The notes: generated from the sequence alone by a model not told the origin. DNA of 64,000 bases from Halomonas getboli (GCF_023094245.1 NZ_JALMEW010000005.1:124001-188000); one strand, 5' to 3'; shown: positions 27,709 to 36,354, counted from the first letter of the stretch. Numbers and translations are program-made.

Positions 27709-28461
27709 ATGCTCAAGGCGGTGCTGCTCGACATCAGCGGCGTGCTGCACGAGGACGGTCGGTCGCTACCCGGCGCGGTGGAGGCGGTAGCCCGGCTGCA
27801 GGCGCGAGACCTGGCGCTGCGCTTCGTCACCAACACCTCGCGCAAGACGAGTGAGCGGGTCCACGCCGAGCTGCGCGAGCTCGGTTTCGCGGTGGCGCCC
27901 GAGCAGGTCTTCACCGCGCCGGCGGCGATCCGGGCCCATCTGCTTCACCACGCACTGCGGCCCTACCTGCTGATCCATCCCGATCTCGAGCCCGAGTTCG
28001 ACGGCCTCGACACCACCGATCCCGACGCCGTGGTGCTCGGCGATGCCGCGGAGAGGCTCGACTACCGCCATCTGGACGCCGCCTTCGGGCTAGTGCAGCG
28101 CGGCGCGCCGCTGATCGCCGTGGGCACCAATCGCTACTTCCGCCAGTGCGGCGAGCTGCACCTGGACGCGGGCCCCTTCGTGCGCGCCCTGGAGTACGCC
28201 GCCGACATCGAGGCCATCGTGCTCGGCAAGCCGGCCGCGGGCTTCTTCCGCGCCGCGCTGGAAGACGCCGGCGTAGCGCCGGAGGAGGCGCTGATGGTCG
28301 GCGATGACGTCGAATGCGACGTGGCGGCGGCGCTCGACCTGGGCCTCGAGGCCTGCCTGGTGCGCAGCGGCAAGTATCGCGAGGGCGACGAGGCGCGGGC
28401 GCCCGGGGCGGCCTGCGAGGACGACCTGGTGGCACTGGTGGCGCACCGGTTTCCCGAGTGA
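27709..28461 (+). CDS. HAD-superfamily phosphatase of the LHPP type
   Basis: A 250-residue cap-C2 HAD protein. Motif I is LLDISGVLHEDG; the second Asp of the usual DxD is Ser, exactly as in mammalian LHPP (phospholysine/phosphohistidine inorganic pyrophosphatase). Motif II lies in FVTNTSRKTSERV, motif III lysine in VLGKPAAGFF, and motif IV in MVGDDVECDVAAA. All catalytic positions are intact. Family members hydrolyse small phospho-compounds; phosphohistidine is an open but interesting option. The start is ATG 27709, with GAGAGGAGGG upstream. It ends six bases from the converging DUF4010 gene. Confidence 0.88.
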   Translation: MLKAVLLDISGVLHEDGRSLPGAVEAVARLQARDLALRFVTNTSRKTSERVHAELRELGFAVAPEQVFTAPAAIRAHLLHHALRPYLLIHPDLEPEFDGLDTTDPDAVVLGDAAERLDYRHLDAAFGLVQRGAPLIAVGTNRYFRQCGELHLDAGPFVRALEYAADIEAIVLGKPAAGFFRAALEDAGVAPEEALMVGDDVECDVAAALDLGLEACLVRSGKYREGDEARAPGAACEDDLVALVAHRFPE

Positions 28462-28467
28462 GCGGCG

Positions 28468-29748
28468 TCACTGCCACCAGGCCACGCCCAGCCCGACCAG
28501 CAGCGACAGCAGCATCGGCAGGGCGACCCGCTTGCCGAGCGCCGCGCTGCCGAGCCCGGCGGCCATGCCGGCCTTGATCACGTTGTTGACCGAGGCGGCC
28601 AGAATGATGCCGAGCACCGCCGTCGAGGGCGGGATGGCGTCCCGCGAGAGGCGGGTCAGCGACAGGGTGATGGCATCCACGTCGGCCACGCCGGAGGCCG
28701 CCGCCAGCAGGTAGATGCCGGCATCGCCGAGCCAGGTCTGGAGCCACTGGCCGAGCAGCATGATCGCCGCCAGCAGCACGCCGAACAGCAGCGCCATGCG
28801 CAGCTCCAGCGGGTTCTGGTGGCGCTCGGGGCGCTCGATGCGCGCCCCCTGGCGATGGCGGCGCCACAGCAGCAGGGCCGGCAGATAGAGCAGCAGCGTC
28901 ATCAGTGCCACCGGCAGCAGCAGGCGCGGCAGCAGCGCCGGATTGATCACCAGACAGTAGAGCAGGATGCGCGGGAACATGGTGCCGCAGGCGATCAGCA
29001 CGCCGGCCGCCAGCAGCGGCGCGAGGGTCGCCTGCTGACGCGACAGGCGGCTGAAGTGCAGGGTCAGGGCGGTGGAGGAGCTGAGCCCGGCGAACAGGCT
29101 GGTGAACAGGATGCCCTTGGCGGCGCCGCCGAGGCGCATGGCGAAGTAGCCGATGAAGGAGATGCCGGCGATCATCACCACCATCCACCACAGTTCGCGC
29201 GGGTTGAGCGCCTCGCCGGGGCCCAGGCCGCGGTCGGGCAGCAGCGGCAGCATCACCACCGTGATCAGCAACAGCTTCAGCCCGGCGTCCAGCTCGTGGG
29301 CCTGCAGGCGGTTCAGCAGGCCGTGGATCTCGCGCTTGTTGTCGAGGATCAGCGCGGTCACCACCGCGCAGGCCGCGGCCAGGGTCAGGTCCACGGCCAC
29401 CGCCACGGCGCCGAAGCAGAAGGTCAGCAGCAGGCCGATCAGGCCGGTGATGCTGTAGTCGTGGCTCTGCGGCAGCCGCGCGCGATAGGCGCTGCCGGCC
29501 AGCGCGGCGACGACCAGCAGCAGCAGCGGAAAGGCCCATTCGGTGATGGCCTCGGAGAGCAGGGCGGCGAGGCCGCCGAGCAGGCCGACCAGGGCATGGG
29601 TGCGGATGCCGGCGATGCGCTCGCCGGCCTTCTGCTCGCGCGCCACCCAGCCGCGCTCGATGCCGATCAGGGCGCCGAGCAGCAGGGCCACGGTCAGCCG
29701 GATGGCGGTGTCGTGCCCGGCGAGAAACTGCTGGGTGACTTCTTCCAT
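28468..29748 (-). CDS. MgtC/SapB N-terminal domain plus DUF4010 membrane protein
   Basis: A 426-residue polytopic membrane protein with about 12 hydrophobic segments. Residues about 10-140 match the MgtC/SapB domain (LTVALLLGALIGIERGW, AGIRTHALVGLLGGLAA), and residues about 180-390 match DUF4010 (PRELWWMVVMIAGISFIGYFAM, GLSSSTALTLHFSRLS, ASGVADVDAITLSL). No transport function is established for this combination; magnesium or stress roles of true MgtC proteins should not be carried over. Alone in its unit, with ATG at 29748. Confidence 0.87.
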   Translation of the reverse strand: MEEVTQQFLAGHDTAIRLTVALLLGALIGIERGWVAREQKAGERIAGIRTHALVGLLGGLAALLSEAITEWAFPLLLLVVAALAGSAYRARLPQSHDYSITGLIGLLLTFCFGAVAVAVDLTLAAACAVVTALILDNKREIHGLLNRLQAHELDAGLKLLLITVVMLPLLPDRGLGPGEALNPRELWWMVVMIAGISFIGYFAMRLGGAAKGILFTSLFAGLSSSTALTLHFSRLSRQQATLAPLLAAGVLIACGTMFPRILLYCLVINPALLPRLLLPVALMTLLLYLPALLLWRRHRQGARIERPERHQNPLELRMALLFGVLLAAIMLLGQWLQTWLGDAGIYLLAAASGVADVDAITLSLTRLSRDAIPPSTAVLGIILAASVNNVIKAGMAAGLGSAALGKRVALPMLLSLLVGLGVAWWQ

Positions 29749-29819
29749 GAGACGCTCCCTGCGCGATGCCTCCCCGTTGCTTCAGCATAGGTCTTACCGA
29801 CGATCGCGCCTCCAACGAG

Positions 29820-29843
29820 AGACGGCCCCGTGCGGGGCCGTCT
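29820..29843 (-). terminator. Hairpin after the secreted Gly/Gln-rich protein gene
   Basis: A perfect 11-bp stem (29820-29830 with 29833-29843, loop of two bases) lies 27 bases after the stop of the minus-strand gene ending at 29870. The minus-strand tail TCTCGTT is only a weak T run, so efficiency is uncertain. Confidence 0.6.
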
Positions 29844-29869
29844 GGATGGCGGATGAAGGCGCTGCCGGG

Positions 29870-31180
29870 TCAGTCGATGGCGTAGTCGTGCACGAACTCC
29901 AGCACCTGCACGGCGTCGTCGGCCTGCTGGGTGAAGGTGTCGATGCCGTTGCCGTCGTCGTCGATGCTGGGCACGTCGTTGAAGGACACGGCCTCGTAGA
30001 GGTTCACGTCCGCCGTGGTGTAGACGAGGGCATTGCTGGTGATCTCGCCGTCGCCGTTGATGTCCTCGCCGCCGATCGTCTCGTCGACGGTGCTCTCCTG
30101 CAGCACCGTCACCATGACGCCGTCGTAGAGGGCGGCGCGGTCATAGCTGTAGTCCGAGGAGTCGACCAGCGACGACAGCGCGCCGTCGAGCTCGACGAAG
30201 CCGGTGATGCCCATGATCTCGTCGACGGTGAGGTCGCCGGTCTTGTCTGAAGCGGCGGCGAAGGCGGCCGCGGCCAGGGTTGGCACCAGGTCGGCGGAGA
30301 CCGTCATCGAGAAGCTTTCCGGAGGCTCGTCGCCGTGGGGATCGGTCGACACCGAGAGGGTGTAGCTGCTGGCGTCCGGATCGGCCTCGACCGCCTCGAG
30401 CAGGGCGACGTAGAGCGCGAAGTTTTCCAGCGGCGAGTCGATGGTGTTGCCGTCGGCGTCGATCAGCCGGCCCGAGGCGTCGGTGCCGGCGATCAGCTGC
30501 TCGAGGGAGTCGATGGAGGTGCCGTCGAACTTGGCGAGCAGCTCGGCCAGCGAGTGCTCGATCACGCTGTCCGGCGAGCGGGCCACGTTGAGGCGGCCGA
30601 ACTCGACCGGAATGACGCCGTCGGGCAGCTCGAAATCGCCTTCCTCGCTCTCCACCAGCTGGGTATAGGTGGTTGGATCGTCTTCGGTGCAGCCGGCCAC
30701 CAGGCAGGGCTGGATGTTGCCGTTCTCGTCGAGAATGGGATTGCCGGCGTCGTCGCGCAGCACGATCACGATATCGCCGTAGTCACCGCCCTTGCCGCCG
30801 CCACCGCTGCCCTGGCCGCCGCCGCTCTGGCCCTGGCTTTGTCCCTGACCTTGCCCCTGACCCTGTCCCATGCCTCGCTCGCCGCCGTCGTCACGGAAGA
30901 TGCCGGACTCCAGCGAGCCGCCCATGTGGCCCTGCCCCTGACCACCCGCGCCCTGACCTTGACCGCGCAGGTTCAGCAGGCTGTCGTGACCGCCGCCCTG
31001 GCCGTGTCCCTGCCCACCTCCCTGGCCGTGTCCTTCCTGCGCCTGGGCCGAGGAAACGAGGAAACCGCTGTCCGGGACGATCGCCGCCCCGATGGCCGCC
31101 GCCCCCAGCACGGGCAGGAAGGTGGCGCCGAACAGGAGGCCGAGGCGAGACGGTGCGAACGTTTTCCGAGCTGAAGACAT
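29870..31180 (-). CDS. Secreted Gly/Gln-rich protein of unknown function
   Basis: I do not recognise this 436-residue protein. It has a long signal peptide (residues 1 to about 47, ending SSAQAQ), then a low-complexity part (about 48-140) built from GQ, GH and GG repeats (GQGQGQGQGQSQGQSGGG), then an acidic region of about 290 residues. That region holds several Ca-loop-like strings, DENGNIQP, DADGNTIDS and DINGDGEITSN, close to EF-hand or dockerin loops but without the terminal glutamate. Two cysteines (CLVAGC) could form a disulfide. Export to periplasm or surface is likely. A candidate FNR/Anr-dependent promoter lies upstream. The neighbouring multi-barrel outer-membrane gene on the same strand suggests envelope-linked work; this is inference. 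Confidence 0.7.
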   Translation of the reverse strand: MSSARKTFAPSRLGLLFGATFLPVLGAAAIGAAIVPDSGFLVSSAQAQEGHGQGGGQGHGQGGGHDSLLNLRGQGQGAGGQGQGHMGGSLESGIFRDDGGERGMGQGQGQGQGQSQGQSGGGQGSGGGGKGGDYGDIVIVLRDDAGNPILDENGNIQPCLVAGCTEDDPTTYTQLVESEEGDFELPDGVIPVEFGRLNVARSPDSVIEHSLAELLAKFDGTSIDSLEQLIAGTDASGRLIDADGNTIDSPLENFALYVALLEAVEADPDASSYTLSVSTDPHGDEPPESFSMTVSADLVPTLAAAAFAAASDKTGDLTVDEIMGITGFVELDGALSSLVDSSDYSYDRAALYDGVMVTVLQESTVDETIGGEDINGDGEITSNALVYTTADVNLYEAVSFNDVPSIDDDGNGIDTFTQQADDAVQVLEFVHDYAID

Positions 31181-31248
31181 GACGAACCCTCGTGAAGGTA
31201 GGTGATATCGCCGGCTGTCGTGTTCGGCATTGTCCGGCGGTCATCGTC

Positions 31249-31290
31249 AACCTAGCAGCGGGCCGGAGTGCGCCCCTTGATCTGCATCAG
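31249..31290 (-). promoter_or_regulatory. Candidate FNR/Anr class II promoter
   Basis: TTGATCTGCATCAG at 31277-31290 matches the FNR/Anr box TTGAT-N4-ATCAA at nine of ten defined bases. On the minus strand a -10-like TAGGTT (31254-31249) follows after exactly 22 bases, which puts the box centre at -41.5 from the predicted start near 31242, the spacing of class II FNR-activated promoters. The gene ending at 29870 starts 61 bases further on. An AT-rich tract (31291-31330) lies upstream of the box. Confidence 0.6.
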
Positions 31291-31375
31291 AAGAAAAATT
31301 GAATAAACTTATTCTTATTTATTATTTAAGGCGCACTGCTGCGGGATCCAGAGCGGGGCGCTCATCACTGGGCGC

Positions 31376-33763
31376 TCAGAATCGATAGCTGAGCCCCATC
31401 CTTACTGCGCTGTCCTCGCTGTCGAGGCGATCCTCGCCGACCTCGATGGCGTCATAACGCGTCTGCGTATAGTCCATGCGCAGGTGCAGCGATTGCTGGA
31501 TCGGCACCTCGAGGCCACCGCCGAGCTGCCAGCCTCGCTCGGTATCGTCCTGGTGAATCCGGTGATGGCCGCGTTCGTAGCGGGTCTCGAAGTCGGTCCA
31601 GGTCGGTCCGCCGCGGAGGTAGAGCAGGGCGCCGCTGTCGATCACGTAGCCGGCGCGCAGCGCCACGCCGAGGCTGCTCTCTCGGTCCACCGAGTAGCTG
31701 CGGCCGCTGGGCTCACGCTGGTGGTTCCAGGTCATGTCGCTGAATTCGCCGTGGACCTCGGCGGCCAGGTAGAGGCGATCCCAGGTGGCGCCGACCCCGG
31801 CGAAGGCACCGGCCAGGGAGCCGGCATCGCCGAACCCGGCCTCGAGTTCGGACGAGGCGTCGCGCGGGCCGTCGAGATCGGTGAGCAGGTCGCCGTATCC
31901 GGCGTGGACGCCGACATAGGGGCCGGCGTAGGCCTCCGGTCCGTTGGGCGCGGTCTCGGGAGCGTCACGCCCGGGATGCCAGATCAGGCCGAGGCGCATC
32001 AGCGACTCCTCGATGGCGAAGTCGTCGGCGGGATCGGTGCCGACGTCGAGGTCGTCGTAGTGGGTGACGGTGTAGTCCATGCGCAGGCCGAGCGCCGTGG
32101 CCAGCGGCACCTCGAGGCCGCCGCCGATGCGCCGGCCGTCCAGCCATTCCTCGCGTCGGTCGTCGCCGTCGTGGGCGTAGTCGGTCTCGAAGCGGCCGCG
32201 CGCCAGGCCGGCCCGGCCGTAGACCTCGTGGCCGCCGGCGAGGCGATGGCCGAGCCGCATGGCCAGGCCGATATCGCGCTGCTTCTCGACCGCGAAGTCC
32301 CGGCCCTCGGCATCCGAGCGGTCGTGCTGCCAGTCGGACCGGGCCTCGTCGGTCTCCAGCTCCAGGCCCAGCCGCCAGTCGTCCAGCGCCAGGGCATAGC
32401 CGCCGAACAGGCCGGCCTGGCTGCCGGCGTCGCGGAAGTCCGCCAGCAGGCTGCCGCCGGCGCCCCGCGGGCCCGCCTGGGACGTGCCCAGGGTGGCGAG
32501 GCCGCCCTGGGCACCCAGATAGAACCCCTGGCCGAGGCGGTTCCGGCCGGCCGCCGCCAGCAGGGCGCTCTCGTCATAGCCGCGGGCGAACTGGGCGCCG
32601 AGGCTCAGGTCGATGCGGTGCCGGTCGAAGTCCTCGGATTCCAGGCTGGAGTCGCGCTGCAGGAAGTCGTAGTCGACGCCGACGTAGAGGTAGGGATTGA
32701 GGTAGTGGCGCAGCCCCATGCCCAGGCTCAGCAGGTGGTCGTTGCGCGATACGCCCTGATAGTCGTGGTCGCTGTAGCCGGTGGCGGTGGTCAGCGTCAG
32801 GTCGGGGCGCACGGCGCTGGTCAGGCTGGCCTCGAGGGCGGTGCGCAGGCTGGCCGAGGCGCCGCGCTCGGTGGTTTCCTCGACGCTGCGGTCCAGCCGC
32901 ACGGCGACGCGCGAGGGCGAGCCCGGCGCCTGCCAGGTGAGCTCGCCGCCGACGTCGAGGGCGTCGACGTCGTCCAGCGCCGGGTCGTCGTAGTCCTGGG
33001 TGAGCCAGCCGGCCAGCAGCTCCGCCTTGAGGCCCGGCGAGGGGCGGTAGATCAGTCCCAGTGCCGCGTTGCCGCCCAGCGAGTCGCGATCATATCCGGC
33101 GTCGTCGCGGGCCTGATCGTATTCGCGCAGGTCGGCGGCGGCCTGGACGAAGGGCTCCAGCCGCTCGCTCAGCGCATAGCCGACGCGCCCGCCCAGGGTG
33201 CTCTGGTCGCGATCGCGGTCGTCGTTGTCGAGGGTGACGCCGTCGAGGCCGGGCACATCGTCGAAGTCCAGCGACGACCAGGTGCCGCCGAGCCGCGTCG
33301 TCAGCCTGCCGAAGGACTGGTTCACGCCGATCAGTGCGCTGTCGCGGAGGTAGAGGGTCGGCTCGCGGCCGTTGACCGCATCCGCCGAGCTCCGTGCCTC
33401 GTGTTCGCGGGCGTGCTCGAGGCTGCCGAACACGCTGCCGGTGGCGCTGTAGGCGAGGCGCCCCTCGGCGCCGAGCCGCCAGTCGGTGTAGTTCTCGCTG
33501 TCGAACTCGTGATAGCGGCCGCGCTCGGCGCCGCCGTAGAAGCGCAGCCGATGGCGCGCGCTCTCGCCGACCAGCTCGGCGAAGGGCGAGACCACGGTGA
33601 CGAGGTCGTCGCGGCGGCGCTCGCGCTGGGCGAACACGTTGTCGTCGTAGCGCTGGCCGACCGTCACGCCGGCATCGGGCGTCCAGCTGGTCGCGGCCAT
33701 GGCCGGCGTCGCCAGCGAGACCGCCAGGGCCAGCGGCAAGAGCGTCGAGGGGGGATGAGGCAT
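31376..33763 (-). CDS. Outer-membrane protein with three apparent beta-barrel domains
   Basis: A 795-residue protein with a signal peptide (residues 1-23, ending AMAA) and no hydrophobic helices afterwards. Residues about 28-400 look like a large porin-type barrel of the capsule/exosortase-associated kind (VGQRYDDNVFAQRERRRDDLVTVVSPFAEL, alternating aromatic strands). Two further opacity/OmpA-like segments follow at about 411-600 (GQGFYLGAQGGLA to MRLGLIW) and about 612-795 (YAGPYVGVHAGYG to MRLGLSYRF), which resemble each other (GGGLEVPL..LGLRMDYTVTHYD and GGGLEVPI..LHLRMDYTQTRYD). The protein ends in F, as outer-membrane barrels do. The product is unassigned. ATG at 33763 has AAGGAGGA before it. 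Confidence 0.8.
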   Translation of the reverse strand: MPHPPSTLLPLALAVSLATPAMAATSWTPDAGVTVGQRYDDNVFAQRERRRDDLVTVVSPFAELVGESARHRLRFYGGAERGRYHEFDSENYTDWRLGAEGRLAYSATGSVFGSLEHAREHEARSSADAVNGREPTLYLRDSALIGVNQSFGRLTTRLGGTWSSLDFDDVPGLDGVTLDNDDRDRDQSTLGGRVGYALSERLEPFVQAAADLREYDQARDDAGYDRDSLGGNAALGLIYRPSPGLKAELLAGWLTQDYDDPALDDVDALDVGGELTWQAPGSPSRVAVRLDRSVEETTERGASASLRTALEASLTSAVRPDLTLTTATGYSDHDYQGVSRNDHLLSLGMGLRHYLNPYLYVGVDYDFLQRDSSLESEDFDRHRIDLSLGAQFARGYDESALLAAAGRNRLGQGFYLGAQGGLATLGTSQAGPRGAGGSLLADFRDAGSQAGLFGGYALALDDWRLGLELETDEARSDWQHDRSDAEGRDFAVEKQRDIGLAMRLGHRLAGGHEVYGRAGLARGRFETDYAHDGDDRREEWLDGRRIGGGLEVPLATALGLRMDYTVTHYDDLDVGTDPADDFAIEESLMRLGLIWHPGRDAPETAPNGPEAYAGPYVGVHAGYGDLLTDLDGPRDASSELEAGFGDAGSLAGAFAGVGATWDRLYLAAEVHGEFSDMTWNHQREPSGRSYSVDRESSLGVALRAGYVIDSGALLYLRGGPTWTDFETRYERGHHRIHQDDTERGWQLGGGLEVPIQQSLHLRMDYTQTRYDAIEVGEDRLDSEDSAVRMGLSYRF

Positions 33764-34067
33764 GTCGTCCTCCTTGGCATATCACGGGCCCGGGGCGCGG
33801 CGAGACGCGGCCCCGCATGATTCCTGCAATGCAATGGAGAAGGCGGCGATGACGGCCGCACGAACCGTTACCGCCCGGGTGTCAGTATGTGCGCCGCGGG
33901 CGCGCGTACACCTGCATCAGATCAAGGATTGCCGTCATTCGTGGCGCATGGGGCTGCTAGTCTGAGGATTGAGACGGCCGGGCCGAGGCGCCGCCGTGAT
34001 CCATCCCGATACGCGGCGTCGATCCGGCGTCTCCAGACCCTTTCACGACACAGGGGAGGGGCTTCCC
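33764..34067. other. 304-base gap between the outer-membrane gene and ybaK-like gene
   Basis: No convincing gene is seen here. The stretch CTGCATCAGATCAA (33912-33925) keeps one good FNR half-site (ATCAA) and a poor one, and a -10-like TAGTCT lies at 33958-33963, but the spacing of 32 bases is ten more than a class II promoter needs. It may be the ybaK-side promoter region; this is weak. Confidence 0.4.
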
Positions 34068-34523
34068 ATGCCCATGGAGCGCGTCAAACGCTTTCTCGAC
34101 GAGAACGGCGTCAAATATGTCATCCAGCAGCACTCGCCGGCCTATACCGCCCAGGAAGTCGCCGAAGCGGCCCACGTGCCCGGCCGCCACTTCGCCAAGA
34201 GCGTGATGGTCGAGATCGACGGTCGGCTGGCGCTGGCGGTGCTGCCGGCCACCGACCGGGTCGACCTGCAGCGCTTCGCCCAGGCCGTCGGCGCCGGCCG
34301 CGTCGAGCTGGCCAGGGAAGCGGACTTCCAGGACCGTTTTCCCGACTGCGAGCCGGGGGCGATGCCGCCCTTCGGCAACCTCTTCGAGCTGGAGGTGTTC
34401 GTCTCGCCGCATTTGGCCGAGGCCGATCTGATCGCCTTCAGCGCCGGCAGCCACCACGAGGTGATGCAGCTGGCCTTCGGCGTGTTCGAGGACCTGGTGA
34501 AGCCGGCCGAGGTGACCATGTAG
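34068..34523 (+). CDS. YbaK/ProX-type aminoacyl-tRNA deacylase domain protein
   Basis: A 151-residue single-domain protein starting MPMERVKRFLDENGVKYVIQ. It has the YbaK/EbsC core: HSPAYTAQEVAEAAHVPGRHFAKSVMVEIDGRLALAVLPA with the conserved lysine used by the editing site, and FPDCEPGAMPPFGNLF. Such free-standing domains hydrolyse mischarged tRNA (for example Cys-, Ala- or Ser-tRNA). Substrate tRNA cannot be read here. GGGGAGGGG precedes the ATG. The stop codon lies inside the first copy of a 12-base direct repeat (34518-34529 and 34535-34546). Confidence 0.87.
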   Translation: MPMERVKRFLDENGVKYVIQQHSPAYTAQEVAEAAHVPGRHFAKSVMVEIDGRLALAVLPATDRVDLQRFAQAVGAGRVELAREADFQDRFPDCEPGAMPPFGNLFELEVFVSPHLAEADLIAFSAGSHHEVMQLAFGVFEDLVKPAEVTM

Positions 34524-34587
34524 GCCAGATCGAGATGTAGGCCAGACCGAACGGAGAGACTTGCCAGTCGGCCATCGCTCTCGGATA

Positions 34588-34603
34588 CTGTATATAAATA
34601 CAC
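34588..34603. promoter_or_regulatory. LexA-binding SOS box of umuDC
   Basis: CTGTATATAAATACAC fits the gammaproteobacterial LexA consensus CTGT-N8-ACAG with a single mismatch at the last base and an AT-rich centre. It sits 18 bases before the umuD start, where LexA would block transcription. Confidence 0.9.
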
Positions 34604-34621
34604 TATTCGAGGGAGGTGGCC

Positions 34622-35077
34622 ATGGCGTCGCCGATTCCCGGCGCCGCGGGCGGGCGAGCCGCGGCGCCGTCCTCTTCGGGGGCCGTCCAGCCGCTGCTGG
34701 GGGCGCGGGTGCGGGCGGGCTTCCCGAGCCCCGCCGACGATCACCTGGACGTGGAGCTCGACCTTCACGCCCACGTGGTGCGTCGTCCGGCGTCGACCTA
34801 CTTCGTGCGCGCCGAGGGCGATTCGATGCTCGGCGACGGCATTCATGACCGCGACCTGCTGGTGGTGGACCGCAGCCTGGAGCCGCTGCCCGGGCGGGTG
34901 GTGATCATCGCCGTGGACGGCGAGCCCACGGTCAAGCGGCTGGTCCGGCGCGGCGACGCCCTGGTGCTGGAAGCCAGCAACCCGCGCTATGCGCCGATTC
35001 CGCTGGCCGGCCGCGAGTGCCACGTGTGGGGCGTGGTGACCCATGTGCTGCACGCCCTGCCGGGGGCGGCGCCGTGA
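34622..35077 (+). CDS. umuD: UmuD, self-cleaving subunit of DNA polymerase V
   Basis: A 151-residue S24 (LexA-like) protease-fold protein. The RecA-stimulated cleavage site is A32-G33 in RAGFPSPADD, and the catalytic pair is S68 (EGDSMLG) and K105 (PTVKRL), with the same 37-residue spacing as S60/K97 in E. coli UmuD. Cleaved UmuD' dimers bind UmuC to form the translesion polymerase. The N-terminal arm (residues 1-31) is Ala/Ser/Gly-rich and longer by about eight residues than in E. coli. The ATG at 34622 is preferred over the GTG at 34616, which overlaps the GGGAGG ribosome-binding site. An SOS box lies upstream. Confidence 0.95.
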   Translation: MASPIPGAAGGRAAAPSSSGAVQPLLGARVRAGFPSPADDHLDVELDLHAHVVRRPASTYFVRAEGDSMLGDGIHDRDLLVVDRSLEPLPGRVVIIAVDGEPTVKRLVRRGDALVLEASNPRYAPIPLAGRECHVWGVVTHVLHALPGAAP

Positions 35078-36348
35078 TCGCCCTGGTCGACAGCAATAAC
35101 TTCTACGTCAGCTGCGAGCGGGTCTTCGATCCGCGCCTCGAGGGCCGGGCGGTGGGCGTGCTCTCCAACAACGACGGCTGCGTGGTGGCGCGCTCGGCGG
35201 AGCTCAAGGCGCTGGGCGTGGTGATGGGCATGCCAGCGCACCGGATTCCGCCCGCGCAGCGCCGCCGGATGACGCTGCTGTCCAGCAACTACGCCCTCTA
35301 CGGCGACATGAGCCGGCGCGTGAACCGGGTGCTGGGTGAGTTTTCGCCGGACGTGGAGGCCTATTCCATCGACGAGAGTTTCGTCGGCCTCGACGGGCAT
35401 GAGGCCGACGACCTCGAGGCCTGGGGGCATCGGCTGCGCGGGCGGGTGCTGCGCGATACCGGCATTCCGACCTGCGTGGGGCTGGCGCCGACCCGAGTGC
35501 TGGCCAAGACCGCCAATCGCGTCGCCAAGTCGCGTCCCGAGCTGGGCGGCGTCTGCCGGCTGGCGGCCGAGTCGCCCGAGACCCGGCGCGTGCTCGAGGC
35601 GCTGCCGGTGCACGAGCTGTGGGGCATCGCCCGGCGCAGCGCCGAGCGGCTGGCGCTGCAGGACATCCACACCGCCTGGCAGCTTCGCCAGGCCGACCCC
35701 AAGCAGATCCGTCGCACCTTCTCGGTGGTGATGGAGCGGCTGGTCTGGGAGCTGCGCGGGCGGCCGGCCATCGCCCTGGAAGACGTCACCGAGCCGCGCC
35801 AGCGGATCATGGTGTCTCGCTCCTTCGGCCGGCTGACCGGCGAGCAAGCCGAGCTGCGGGCGGCGATTCGCCAGCATGGCGCCCGGGCCGCCGAGAAGCT
35901 GCGCCGCCAGGGCAGCCGGGCCTGCGCGGTGCTGGTGTTCGTGCGCAGCGATCCGCACCGGCTCGGCGAGCGCCAGTACCGCAACAGCCAGGTGGTGGCG
36001 CTGCCCGGTCCCTGCGACGACACCCGCGCGCTGATCGCCGCCGCCCAGCGCGGCCTGGCAGCGATCTTTCTCGACGGCGTGCGCTATCAGAAGTGCGGGG
36101 TGATGCTGCTCGACCTGGTCGATGTCGAACGCGAGCAGCTCTCGCTGCTGCCGGCCGGTGACGGCCCCGAGCGCCGGCGCGGCGAGGCGCTGATGGCCAC
36201 CCTGGACCGCCTCAACGGCCGCATGGGCCGCGACACCGTGCGCTTCGGCGTGCCCGGAAAGCACGCCGCCTGGCCGCTGCGCTGCGAGCATCGCAGCGAC
36301 CGCTACACCACCCGCTGGGGCGAGCTGATGAGGGTCAAGGCGCGCTGA
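35074..36348 (+). CDS. umuC: UmuC, catalytic subunit of DNA polymerase V
   Basis: A 424-residue Y-family polymerase (E. coli UmuC is 422). It shows the active-site blocks IALVDSNNFYVSCERVFDP, with the first catalytic Asp, and AYSIDESFVGL, with the catalytic Asp-Glu, the helix-hairpin-helix region (ELWGIARRSAERL) and the little-finger domain ending in RWGELMRVKA. The start is GTG at 35074 in a GTGA overlap with the umuD stop, so the two are translated together under the SOS box. It ends six bases from the converging catR gene. Confidence 0.95.
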   Translation: MIALVDSNNFYVSCERVFDPRLEGRAVGVLSNNDGCVVARSAELKALGVVMGMPAHRIPPAQRRRMTLLSSNYALYGDMSRRVNRVLGEFSPDVEAYSIDESFVGLDGHEADDLEAWGHRLRGRVLRDTGIPTCVGLAPTRVLAKTANRVAKSRPELGGVCRLAAESPETRRVLEALPVHELWGIARRSAERLALQDIHTAWQLRQADPKQIRRTFSVVMERLVWELRGRPAIALEDVTEPRQRIMVSRSFGRLTGEQAELRAAIRQHGARAAEKLRRQGSRACAVLVFVRSDPHRLGERQYRNSQVVALPGPCDDTRALIAAAQRGLAAIFLDGVRYQKCGVMLLDLVDVEREQLSLLPAGDGPERRRGEALMATLDRLNGRMGRDTVRFGVPGKHAAWPLRCEHRSDRYTTRWGELMRVKAR

Positions 36349-36354
36349 CGCGCC

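Noticed and set aside
33912..33925. A second FNR/Anr box, CTGCATCAGATCAA
   Set aside because: Only one half-site is good and the distance to the nearest -10-like element is ten bases longer than a class II promoter.
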